Positions 1 through 5,498 of a DNA stretch of 6,872 nucleotides are shown here, piece by piece. Below the pieces are notes generated by a model. It was not told where the DNA came from, made no database searches, and saw only the letters and a list, made by a program, of their open reading frames with translations. Both the position numbers and the translations under genes were made by a program. Every line of letters starts with the position of its first letter. Position 1 is the stretch's first letter. The stretch spans positions 1 to 6,872 of the forward strand of contig DAOVIY010000028.1 in the NCBI GenBank assembly GCA_030673525.1, given 5' to 3'. Origin of the DNA: a bacterium. Lineage in GTDB: Bacteria; Patescibacteriota; Minisyncoccia; UBA6257.

Positions 1-123
1 AAGCGCGGGATTACTACTATTCGATATAAGCCAACAAGTAGTGAAAAAGAAGCTATAATTTGGGGAAAGAAATATCGTGATAAATATAATCCAAGGCAAA
101 GAGATATTCCAAAATCAAAACTT
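1..123 (+). other. Open reading frame upstream of, and in frame with, the TIR gene; cut by the window edge
   Basis: Reading from base 1 gives 41 sense codons with no stop, running straight into the ATG of the TIR-like gene. The translation is polar and basic, with segments such as RGITTIRYKP and WGKKYRDKYN, and looks protein-like for such an AT-rich region. It contains no ATG. Either the TIR protein has an N-terminal extension or extra domain beginning outside the window, or this is the C-terminus of an upstream gene joined in frame. I do not recognise a family. From memory of TIR-like proteins of this kind, about 160-170 residues starting just before the first beta strand is normal, so the internal ATG is a credible separate start. 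Confidence 0.4.
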
Positions 124-627
124 ATGCCAGAAAAAAGAAGAGTTTTTGTAAGTTTTCATCATAAAAATGATCAGCGGTGGTTTGATTATTTTACAAATAA
201 ATTTTCCGATGAATATGAAATATTTATTGATAAATCTATAAGCGATAAAAAGGTTAGAAGTGATGACCCAAAATATATTAATAGAGCAATTAGAGAAGAC
301 CATATAAAAGGATCGTCAACAACAATTGTTTTATATGGTGTTGAAACATGGAAGAGAAAGTATGTAGATTGGGAAATTTATTCAACCCTTCATTATGAGC
401 ACGCTCTTTTAGGCATTGCTTTACCAACAATTCGAAAGACGCCTAATAAAAAGATTATTGTACCAGCGAGGTTACACTATAATATACAAACAGGTTATGC
501 ACATTTTATAAATTGGACCAAAGATGCTGCGAAGCTAAAAAAAGCAATAGAGATTGCTATAATGAGAAGTAAAAATAAGAATTTAATTGAAAATAGTCAA
601 GAAAAAATGAAAAGAAATCGTTCTTAA
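124..627 (+). CDS. TIR-like domain protein (ThsB/MTH538 type, formerly DUF1863)
   Basis: This 167-residue protein looks like a single TIR-like domain, the fold used by Thoeris ThsB and related bacterial immune proteins to consume NAD+ or make nucleotide signals. Visible landmarks are the first strand RVFVSFHHKND (residues 6-16), FIDKS after strand B (34-38), a conserved DDPKYINRAIR helix (47-57), the central strand TTIVLYG (66-72), and VDWEI (81-85). E84 in VDWEI sits where TIR NADases carry the catalytic glutamate. The C-terminus (about 145-167) is basic and low in complexity. The ATG at 124 suits the family's usual length, but it has no Shine-Dalgarno and the frame is open upstream. The gene sits 19 bases before a membrane-protein gene, suggesting one operon and a shared role. 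The fold is fairly secure; the defence role and the reaction are inferred. Confidence 0.82.
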   Translation: MPEKRRVFVSFHHKNDQRWFDYFTNKFSDEYEIFIDKSISDKKVRSDDPKYINRAIREDHIKGSSTTIVLYGVETWKRKYVDWEIYSTLHYEHALLGIALPTIRKTPNKKIIVPARLHYNIQTGYAHFINWTKDAAKLKKAIEIAIMRSKNKNLIENSQEKMKRNRS

Positions 628-646
628 TTATAATAATAAAAAGATT

Positions 647-1048
647 ATGTACAGCTCAGAAAAAATTAAACATTTAGAATTTATAGAAAGGGTTATAAAT
701 CGTTTAGCTAATAATTCATTTCTTATTAGAGGTTGGGTTCTTACTTTTTCTTTAGCAGGACTTGGTTTTTTTATAGGTCAAAAAGAGGAAGTTCTTTTAT
801 TACTAATATTTTCTGCGACAACGATATTTTGGTTTTTAGATGCTTATTATCTAAGACAAGAAAGATTGTTTAGGAAACTTTATACAGATTGTCTGGACGA
901 TGATGCAGTTAAACTATTTAAGATGGATGTTTCAGAGTATAAAAAAGATGTACCTTCAGTAATTCGTACAATGTTTTCATATCCCATAACTTTATTTTAT
1001 ATCTTTATATTTGTGGTTGTATTTATTCTATATTGTTTCTATGTTTAA
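647..1048 (+). CDS. Three-helix membrane protein paired with the TIR-like gene
   Basis: The protein has 133 residues and no signal peptide. An amphipathic start (KIKHLEFIERVINRLANNSF, residues 6-25) is followed by two close helices (about 27-44 and 48-68), a cytoplasm-like charged stretch (about 69-108, including YYLRQERLFRKLY), and a third C-terminal helix (about 112-133). The N-terminal pattern and the LDAYYLRQER-type segment match a widespread uncharacterised family that I recall beside TIR-like genes. The arrangement of two N-terminal helices plus a soluble segment also recalls SLATT-type proteins proposed as membrane effectors in nucleotide-signalling defence. It starts 19 bases after the TIR stop with no Shine-Dalgarno. 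A TATAAT at 629-634 lies in the gap but has no good -35. A pore-forming or membrane-disrupting effector role is inference; it could also be a membrane anchor or a sensor for the TIR protein. Confidence 0.75.
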   Translation: MYSSEKIKHLEFIERVINRLANNSFLIRGWVLTFSLAGLGFFIGQKEEVLLLLIFSATTIFWFLDAYYLRQERLFRKLYTDCLDDDAVKLFKMDVSEYKKDVPSVIRTMFSYPITLFYIFIFVVVFILYCFYV

Positions 1049-1128
1049 AGATTCATTAAAATTCTATAAAAGCCTATTGGAGTTCAACTTCCAAATCTAA
1101 ACCAAAAGGTCAAAAATTAATTAAAAAC

Positions 1129-1350
1129 ATGGATAATAAAATATTGAAAGCTTTAAGGGAAGATTTAATTGGGGAATTAGGGGCTATTAATCAATATCAG
1201 GAGCATATTGATGAAATTGATAATGATGAAGTTAAGAAGATATTAGCTCATATTAGAGACGATGAAAAAGAGCATGCGGCTGAGTTAATTAAGATAATCA
1301 GGAAATTAGATGTTACTCAGGAAGAAAGGTTTCAGAAAGAGGAGCTTTAA
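1129..1350 (+). CDS. Mini ferritin-like protein related to encapsulated ferritin (EncFtn)
   Basis: This small two-helix ferritin-like protein of 73 residues has metal-ligand spacing like that of encapsulated ferritin. E16 is followed seven residues later by Y23, E46 lies 30 residues after E16, and H49 completes an ExxH motif inside AHIRDDEKEHAAEL (40-53). As I recall, these match E32, Y39, E62 and H65 of Rhodospirillum rubrum EncFtn, where two chains form a di-iron ferroxidase site in a ring-shaped decamer. The expected role is iron oxidation or oxygen/peroxide handling in the cytoplasm. It ends soon after the second helix and lacks the C-terminal encapsulin-targeting tail. No encapsulin gene is in the window. 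The start has no near Shine-Dalgarno. A SDR gene follows 22 bases downstream. Alternative labels for the same fold are rubrerythrin-like or demethoxyubiquinone-hydroxylase-like protein. Confidence 0.8.
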   Translation: MDNKILKALREDLIGELGAINQYQEHIDEIDNDEVKKILAHIRDDEKEHAAELIKIIRKLDVTQEERFQKEEL

Positions 1351-1372
1351 ATTAAAAATAATTAATAAAAAT

Positions 1373-2068
1373 ATGAAATTAGATAAGAAGGTAGCTTTAA
1401 TAACTGGAGGTTCAAATGGTATTGGAAAAGCTATTGCCCAGAGATTTTTAGATGAAGGGGCAAAGGTTATAATTTTTGATATTGTAAAACCAGATTATGA
1501 TGTGGATTTTTACGAAGTTGATATAAGTAATGAAGAACAAATTAAAAAAGCGTTTCAAGAAATAAAACATTTAGATATTGTTGTTAATAATGCTGGAATT
1601 TATTTTCAAGCGTCTATTGAAGAAACGTCAAAAGAACAATTGGATAAAATTATTGATGTAAATTTTAAAGGAGCGTATTTAATTTCTAAGTATGCGCTTC
1701 CTTTGGTTAAAAAAGGTAAAGGTAATATTATTAATATTTCTTCAGTTGTTGGAATCATTCCTGATCCAACATCTCCAGCATATTGTTCAACAAAAGCGGC
1801 ATTAATAATGCTTACTAAATGTATGGCCCGGGAATATGGAATAGAGAGTGTAAGGGTGAATGCTATATTACCAGGTCCTATAGATACTCCATTGCTAAGA
1901 AGAGTTTTATTTTCTGAAGAATTAATTCAAAAGTATACTGCGTTAAATCCTATGGGAAGAATTGGAAAGCCTGAAGAAGTTGCAAATGTAGCAGCCTTTT
2001 TAGCTTCAAATGAAGCAAGCTATGTAACTGGCGGAATATATTCAGTGGATGGAGGGCAGTCTTGTTAA
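1373..2068 (+). CDS. Short-chain dehydrogenase/reductase (SDR), classical type
   Basis: This 231-residue Rossmann-fold NAD(P)-dependent oxidoreductase has all classical SDR motifs: TGGSNGIG for cofactor binding (11-18), NNAG (72-75), the active-site N97, S124, and Y137-x3-K141 in YCSTK, then a PG turn (167-168) and the usual GRIGKPEEVA segment near the C-terminus. D36 at the end of the second strand suggests preference for NAD(H) over NADP(H). The ending SVDGGQSC is the normal SDR C-terminus, so the protein is complete though slightly shorter than the usual 245-250 residues. The ATG at 1373 is chosen because it places the glycine motif at the usual distance from the N-terminus. An in-frame ATG at 1310 would overlap the ferritin gene and add 21 residues unlike the family. 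The substrate cannot be told; resemblance to FabG and glucose/3-hydroxy dehydrogenases is only general. Confidence 0.93.
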   Translation: MKLDKKVALITGGSNGIGKAIAQRFLDEGAKVIIFDIVKPDYDVDFYEVDISNEEQIKKAFQEIKHLDIVVNNAGIYFQASIEETSKEQLDKIIDVNFKGAYLISKYALPLVKKGKGNIINISSVVGIIPDPTSPAYCSTKAALIMLTKCMAREYGIESVRVNAILPGPIDTPLLRRVLFSEELIQKYTALNPMGRIGKPEEVANVAAFLASNEASYVTGGIYSVDGGQSC

Positions 2069-2072
2069 AATT

Positions 2073-2204
2073 ATGGAAAATGATTTTGTAAAATATTTAT
2101 TCCTGTTTATTATTGGAATGTTGGGAGTTTTTATTGGCAGAAGGATGGCAATTAAAAGAATTATGAAGAAGAAATTTTCGTCAGATAAGGAAGATATGGT
2201 ATAG
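2073..2204 (+). CDS. Small single-helix membrane protein (43 aa)
   Basis: A short frame starts 4 bases after the SDR stop and ends 21 bases before the nuclease start, filling the gap neatly. The product begins MENDFVKYLF, has one hydrophobic helix (about residues 6-22, ending GVFIG), then a strongly basic stretch (RRMAIKRIMKKK, 23-34), and an acidic end. The positive charges after the helix predict the C-terminus inside the cell. Its layout is like other small membrane proteins whose gene-sized frame lies between two genes of an operon. I do not recognise a family and suggest no function. Supporting evidence is the tight fit between neighbours, same-strand orientation, and a sensible membrane topology. 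There is no Shine-Dalgarno, as for its neighbours. Confidence 0.6.
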   Translation: MENDFVKYLFLFIIGMLGVFIGRRMAIKRIMKKKFSSDKEDMV

Positions 2205-2225
2205 TAATACAATAAAGATTTGTAT

Positions 2226-3005
2226 ATGTCTCAGTACTATAATCCACAAAGAACAAAAAATTTATACGATTCTAATTTTAAAGAACCATTTAGGCTTTCG
2301 CGGTCAAAAATTGATTTGTTTTTACAATGTCCGCGATGTTTTTATTCGGATAGAAAATTAGGAATTGGGCGACCGCCAGGATTTCCATTTGCTTTAAATA
2401 GCGCTGTTGATACCTTGCTTAAACAGGAGTTTGATATTTATCGCGCTAAAGGAACAAAACATCCCTTTATGGAAACTAATAAAATTGATGCTGTTCCTTT
2501 TCAACATGAAAAGCTTGAAGAATGGCGTGATGCAAGAACAAGAGGAATAACTTATCTTCACAAACCAACAAATTTATTAATTACTGGTGGTATTGATGAT
2601 ATCTGGGTAAATCCTGAAGAAGAATTAATTATTGTTGATTACAAAGCAACGTCAAAGAATGGAGAAGTGAGTTTAGATGCTGATTGGCAGATTAGCTACA
2701 AAAGGCAAATGGAAATATATCAGTGGTTGTTTAGAAAAAACGGATTTAAAGTTTCTAACATTGGCTATTTTGTCTATTGTAATGGTAAAACAGATGTAAA
2801 AGTTTTTGATAATAAATTAGAATTTGACGTTACTTTAATATCATATACAGGTGATGATTCCTGGATTGAAAAAATTATTTTCGATATTCATAAGTGTTTG
2901 AATAATGATGAAGTTCCAAAAGCAGATGCTGATTGTGATTATTGTAATTATGTTGAATCAATAAAATCCAAGACAATAAAACCTAAAAACGGAACGTTAT
3001 TTTAA
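2226..3005 (+). CDS. PD-(D/E)XK nuclease superfamily protein, RecB/Cas4-like
   Basis: This 259-residue protein has the RecB/Cas4-type nuclease core. GGIDDIW (121-127) supplies the first acidic residue (D124 or D125). ELIIVDYKAT (133-142) supplies the D-x-K pair D138 and K140. QMEIY (161-165) is the QxxxY motif typical of the RecB branch. A CPRC motif (35-38) near the start and a CDYC motif (237-240) near the end could together bind a metal or an iron-sulfur cluster, as the split cysteines of Cas4 and AddB do, though the 2+2 arrangement differs from their 1+3. No helicase, cas1 or cas2 gene is nearby, so a stand-alone DNA repair or processing role is more likely than CRISPR adaptation. An in-frame TTG lies two codons upstream at 2220; the ATG at 2226 is preferred. 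The GerMN gene follows after 5 bases. Confidence 0.85.
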   Translation: MSQYYNPQRTKNLYDSNFKEPFRLSRSKIDLFLQCPRCFYSDRKLGIGRPPGFPFALNSAVDTLLKQEFDIYRAKGTKHPFMETNKIDAVPFQHEKLEEWRDARTRGITYLHKPTNLLITGGIDDIWVNPEEELIIVDYKATSKNGEVSLDADWQISYKRQMEIYQWLFRKNGFKVSNIGYFVYCNGKTDVKVFDNKLEFDVTLISYTGDDSWIEKIIFDIHKCLNNDEVPKADADCDYCNYVESIKSKTIKPKNGTLF

Positions 3006-3010
3006 CGATT

Positions 3011-3493
3011 ATGAACAAACAAAATCTTCTAGTTATTTTAATGATTGTTTCTGTTATGGTTCCAATAGGAGTCATTGGGTATTTTATGATTACTGGGCAA
3101 GAAAAGACCACGACAGTTAGAGTATTTTTTGGGAATAATCTGGAAGATCCTCAAGCATTAAATTGTGAAAAAGTTTATTCAGTTGAAAGGCAGGTTTTAA
3201 AAAATAAAACAATATCCCAAACAGTAGAAGAACTTTTAAAGGGACCAACTTTGGAAGAACAAGAAAGAGGATACTTGACCAATATTAATTCTGGTGTAAA
3301 CATGAATAATCTGGTTATAGAAAACAATATAGCTAAAGTTGATTTTGATGAACAATTAGAGTATCAAGTAGGAGGATCTTGTCGGGTAATGGCTATTAGT
3401 TCTCAAATTATTGGAACCTTAGTACAATTTCCTGAAATAGCAGACGTTATAATTTCTATTAACGGTCGTACCGAAGATATTTTACAACCTTAA
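3011..3493 (+). CDS. GerMN-domain membrane-anchored protein
   Basis: The protein has 160 residues. An N-terminal hydrophobic helix (about 6-27), with no clear cleavage site, should act as a signal anchor and leave the rest outside the cytoplasmic membrane. The remainder is one GerMN domain (about 34-158). It starts with a VRVFFGN strand (36-42), then has the typical VEELLKGPT segment (72-80), NNIAKVDF (105-112), GGSCRV (121-126), and a late VIISINGR strand. In spore formers this domain occurs in GerM; elsewhere it is found in cell-envelope proteins of uncertain role. Nothing here suggests sporulation. C52 and C124 are the only cysteines and could form a disulfide if the domain is exported. 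It lies between the nuclease (5-base gap) and the DUF167 gene (8-base gap), so it is co-transcribed. Confidence 0.85.
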   Translation: MNKQNLLVILMIVSVMVPIGVIGYFMITGQEKTTTVRVFFGNNLEDPQALNCEKVYSVERQVLKNKTISQTVEELLKGPTLEEQERGYLTNINSGVNMNNLVIENNIAKVDFDEQLEYQVGGSCRVMAISSQIIGTLVQFPEIADVIISINGRTEDILQP

Positions 3494-3501
3494 ATATATC
3501 A

Positions 3502-3729
3502 ATGTTGATTAAAGTCAAAGTTTTTTCACATTCAAAGAAAGAAGGAATAATTAAAAAATCTGAGGATAGTTTTGAAGTAAGGGTAAAAGTAAAACCATTG
3601 CAAGGCCAGGCAAATAAAGCAGCAATTAAAGTATTAGCAGGATATTTTGAAATTCCAGAATCAAATATAAGATTAATTAAAGGATTTAGGCATACAAATA
3701 AAGTTTTTACAATATCAGAAATTAAATAA
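3502..3729 (+). CDS. DUF167 / YggU family protein
   Basis: This 75-residue protein covers the whole DUF167 fold. The family signature is visible as VRVKVKP (26-32) followed by GQAN (35-38), then helix residues KAAIKVLAGYF, and the closing IRLIKGFRHTNKVF segment, matching the usual IxIxxGxxSRxK pattern. Members (YggU of Escherichia coli, MTH637) are small cytoplasmic proteins without a settled function, often near yggT or cell-division genes. No such partner is visible here. It starts 8 bases after the GerMN stop with no Shine-Dalgarno, and its stop is 4 bases before a small basic-peptide gene. Length and motif order are normal, so the family call is firm while function is unknown. Confidence 0.88.
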   Translation: MLIKVKVFSHSKKEGIIKKSEDSFEVRVKVKPLQGQANKAAIKVLAGYFEIPESNIRLIKGFRHTNKVFTISEIK

Positions 3730-3733
3730 ATTT

Positions 3734-3859
3734 ATGAAAAAGGGGATTAAAATTAAAAGAAAAGTACATACGCCATTGCGCCGTCCACCTCGTTTAAGTG
3801 GGAAAAGGCATAAATTTGGAATTAAACCGATTAAGAAAAAAGCAAAAGGTCGAAAATAA
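3734..3859 (+). CDS. Very basic 41-residue peptide with no acidic residue
   Basis: A short frame begins with ATG 4 bases after the DUF167 stop and ends 28 bases before the next gene. The product has 13 lysines, 6 arginines, 2 histidines and no aspartate or glutamate. Its centre is proline- and arginine-rich (TPLRRPPRLSGKRH, 13-26) and it ends KKKAKGRK. Such composition is typical of small ribosomal proteins or nucleic-acid-binding peptides; rRNA or DNA binding is a reasonable guess, but I do not recognise a family. A random frame of this AT-rich DNA would be unlikely to avoid acidic codons altogether, and the fit between neighbours supports a real gene. There is no Shine-Dalgarno. It could also be a non-specific nucleoid-associated peptide. 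Confidence 0.62.
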   Translation: MKKGIKIKRKVHTPLRRPPRLSGKRHKFGIKPIKKKAKGRK

Positions 3860-3887
3860 TAATTAAAATGATCATCAAAATAAAAAC

Positions 3888-4175
3888 ATGACGCAATCTT
3901 TATTAATAGGCTCTTTGTCAGTATTCGTAGGCTCTTTGTCAGAAAATTTATGGTTTATTTGGTTTGTTCTTCTTTGGACATTACCTTGGAAAGGCGTAGC
4001 CCTTTGGAAAGCCTCTAGAAATGATCATAAATGGTGGTTTATTGCATTGTTGCTATTAAATACAATGGCTATTCTTGAGATAATTTACATTTTCTTTTTC
4101 AGTAAAAAGAAAGGAATAATAGAGAAAAAAGAAGAAAAAATAGAAATGCAGAATCCAGAGAGAGTAGAAGAATAG
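3888..4175 (+). CDS. DUF5652-like two-helix membrane protein
   Basis: The protein has 95 residues and two transmembrane helices (about 20-40 and 49-71), joined by a short basic turn with the sequence WTLPWKGVALWKASRNDHKWWF (30-51; W30, P33, W34, K35, W40, K48 and W49 stand out). The second helix contains an ILEIIYIFFF segment. This tryptophan-lysine pattern matches my memory of DUF5652, a family frequent in candidate-phylum bacteria and of unknown function. A charged, lysine- and glutamate-rich tail (73-95) follows and should lie in the cytoplasm. The N-terminus carries a 7-residue tandem duplication (GSLSVFV then GSLSENL). It is the last gene before the terminator at 4185-4212, so it closes the operon. 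The start is preceded by AAAAAC with no Shine-Dalgarno. Confidence 0.75.
   Translation: MTQSLLIGSLSVFVGSLSENLWFIWFVLLWTLPWKGVALWKASRNDHKWWFIALLLLNTMAILEIIYIFFFSKKKGIIEKKEEKIEMQNPERVEE
3907..3942 (+). repeat. Direct repeat, 15 identical bases at a 21-base period
   Basis: The sequence taggctctttgtcag occurs at 3907-3921 and again at 3928-3942. The period is exactly seven codons, so the repeat duplicates GSLS in the N-terminus of the DUF5652-like protein without breaking the frame. It looks like a small replication-slippage or recombination duplication. It lies before the first membrane helix, where extra residues should be tolerated. Confidence 0.85.
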
Positions 4176-4184
4176 AAATAAAGT

Positions 4185-4212
4185 AAAAACGCCTCAAAAG
4201 GGCGTTTTTTTT
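4185..4212 (+). terminator. Rho-independent terminator after the eight-gene operon
   Basis: A perfect 9-base-pair stem (AAAAACGCC at 4185-4193 pairing with GGCGTTTTT at 4201-4209) with a 7-base loop (TCAAAAG) runs into eight Ts at 4205-4212. It begins 9 bases after the DUF5652-like stop. The A tract on the left arm would also allow some termination on the opposite strand. It separates the upstream operon from rarA. Confidence 0.92.
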
Positions 4213-4231
4213 ATTAGCAATGTGGGTTTTG

Positions 4232-4240
4232 TGATATAAT
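4232..4240 (+). promoter_or_regulatory. Extended -10 promoter for rarA
   Basis: TGATATAAT matches the extended -10 consensus TGnTATAAT exactly, with the TATAAT hexamer at 4235-4240. The position expected for a -35 box, about 4212-4217, has no convincing match, which is usual for extended -10 promoters. Transcription starting 6-8 bases after the hexamer would begin at about 4246-4248, on the rarA ATG at 4247. It lies just after the terminator, so rarA should be transcribed separately. Confidence 0.75.
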
Positions 4241-4246
4241 TTAAAT

Positions 4247-5455
4247 ATGGATTTTATAGATAAAAACAAGCCATTAGCTGATAGAATTAGACCAGATTCC
4301 ATGGATGATTTTTTAGGTCAGGAAGAAATTATTGGCAAAGGGAAATTATTAAAACAAGCGATTGAATCTGATAAATTACCTTCAATAATCTTTTGGGGTC
4401 CGCCTGGGAGTGGAAAAACTACCTTAGCTTATATTATTGCCAAACAAACTAAATCTGAATTTAGACGGATGAGCGCAGTTTCCAGCGGAATAAAAGATTT
4501 GAGAGAAACTGTAAAACAAGCAGAAGAAAACAAAAGATTAGGAAAAAAGACGATTTTATTTATTGATGAAATTCACCGTTGGAATAAAGCTCAGCAAGAT
4601 GCATTACTTCCTCATATTGAACAAGGATTAATTATTCTCATTGGAGCTACAACAGAAAATCCAAGTTTTGAAGTTATAGGGGCATTACTTTCCCGTTGCA
4701 GAGTTTTTGTTTTAAAACAACTTAATAAATCACAGATTTCGGAAATTCTTAAGAGAGCGTTAAAGAATAAGAAAAAAGGATTGGGGAATCTGAATGTAAA
4801 AATAAACGAGAAAATAATTGATATGATTTCAGAAATGAGTAATGGAGACGCTAGGATAGCTCTTAATGTTCTTGAGTATGCTTCTTCTATTTCAAATAAA
4901 ATTACATTAGATATTGTAAAAGATGCTTTTCAGAAATCTAATTTGTTTTATGATAAAAATGGTGAAGAGCATTATAATATAATTTCAGCTTTACATAAAT
5001 CAATGCGTGGGTCTGATGCTGATGCTGCTTTGTATTGGTTAGCCAGAATGTTAGAAGCAGGTGAGGATCCTTTGTATGTAGCTAGAAGAATTGTACGGTT
5101 TGCTTCTGAAGATGTTGGGTTTGCTAATTCTCAGGCATTAGAACAAGCTGTTGCTGCTTATCAGGCTTGCCATTTCATAGGAATGCCAGAATGTAATGTT
5201 ATATTGGCTCAGGTAGTTGTTTATATGGCTAAGTGTAAAAAATCAAATGATTTATACATAGCTTATGAAAAGGCTGCTGAAGATGTACGAAAATATGGAA
5301 ATCTGCCAGTACCTTTACATATTCGCAATGCCCCGACAAAATTAATGGAGGATTTAGAATATGGTAAAGGATATAAATATAGTCCTGATTATGATTACAA
5401 AGAAAAACAGGAATATTTACCGAAAGAATTAAAAGATAAAAAGTATTTAGAATAG
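4247..5455 (+). CDS. rarA: Replication-associated recombination protein RarA/MgsA (AAA+ ATPase)
   Basis: This 402-residue clamp-loader-like AAA+ ATPase acts at stalled or gapped replication forks. Walker A is GPPGSGKT (51-58), Walker B ILFIDE (103-108) followed by the family-typical IHRWNKAQQDA, sensor 1 lies in GATTENPSF (132-140), the arginine-finger region is LSRCR (147-151), and sensor 2 is GDAR (199-202). The C-terminal MgsA-type tetramerisation region is present, with typical stretches such as DPLYVARRIVRFASEDVG and PVPLHIRNAPTKLM. The protein is shorter than E. coli RarA (about 447 residues), partly because it starts close to the LADRIRP motif with little N-terminal extension, so the N-terminal SSB-interacting tail seems reduced. 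The gene has its own extended -10 promoter and no Shine-Dalgarno, and is probably translated from a leaderless mRNA. The identification is firm. Confidence 0.96.
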   Translation: MDFIDKNKPLADRIRPDSMDDFLGQEEIIGKGKLLKQAIESDKLPSIIFWGPPGSGKTTLAYIIAKQTKSEFRRMSAVSSGIKDLRETVKQAEENKRLGKKTILFIDEIHRWNKAQQDALLPHIEQGLIILIGATTENPSFEVIGALLSRCRVFVLKQLNKSQISEILKRALKNKKKGLGNLNVKINEKIIDMISEMSNGDARIALNVLEYASSISNKITLDIVKDAFQKSNLFYDKNGEEHYNIISALHKSMRGSDADAALYWLARMLEAGEDPLYVARRIVRFASEDVGFANSQALEQAVAAYQACHFIGMPECNVILAQVVVYMAKCKKSNDLYIAYEKAAEDVRKYGNLPVPLHIRNAPTKLMEDLEYGKGYKYSPDYDYKEKQEYLPKELKDKKYLE

Positions 5456-5498
5456 GATTGGATAATTTTAGATTTTTGAGTTACAGGATAACGATGGG

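Noticed and set aside
115..303. Reverse-strand frame of 62 codons opposite the TIR gene
   Set aside because: Composition is that of a shadow (Phe/Ile-rich) and it lies inside a gene with clear TIR motifs; no promoter or ribosome site on that strand.
1065..1070. TATAAA as a -10 box for the ferritin operon
   Set aside because: No acceptable -35 at 16-18 bases and the hexamer is common by chance in this AT-rich gap; too weak to list as a promoter.
1077..1094. Hairpin with GTTCAAC resembling a tRNA T arm
   Set aside because: Loop size and stem do not fit a T arm, and no acceptor, anticodon or D arm can be built around it.
1310..1372. Longer SDR start at 1310 overlapping the ferritin gene
   Set aside because: The extra 21 residues are Lys/Arg-rich and unlike SDR N-termini; the ATG at 1373 gives the standard distance to TGGSNGIG.
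2220..2225. TTG start two codons before the nuclease ATG
   Set aside because: An ATG is available in frame at 2226 and no ribosome site favours the TTG.
2226..3005. Nuclease as a CRISPR Cas4
   Set aside because: No cas1, cas2, effector gene or repeat array in the window, and the cysteines are arranged 2+2 instead of 1+3.
4099..4302. Reverse-strand frame across the terminator and rarA start
   Set aside because: It spans a strong terminator and the rarA promoter, and its translation is a low-complexity Leu/Phe/Ser run from the A-rich coding strand.
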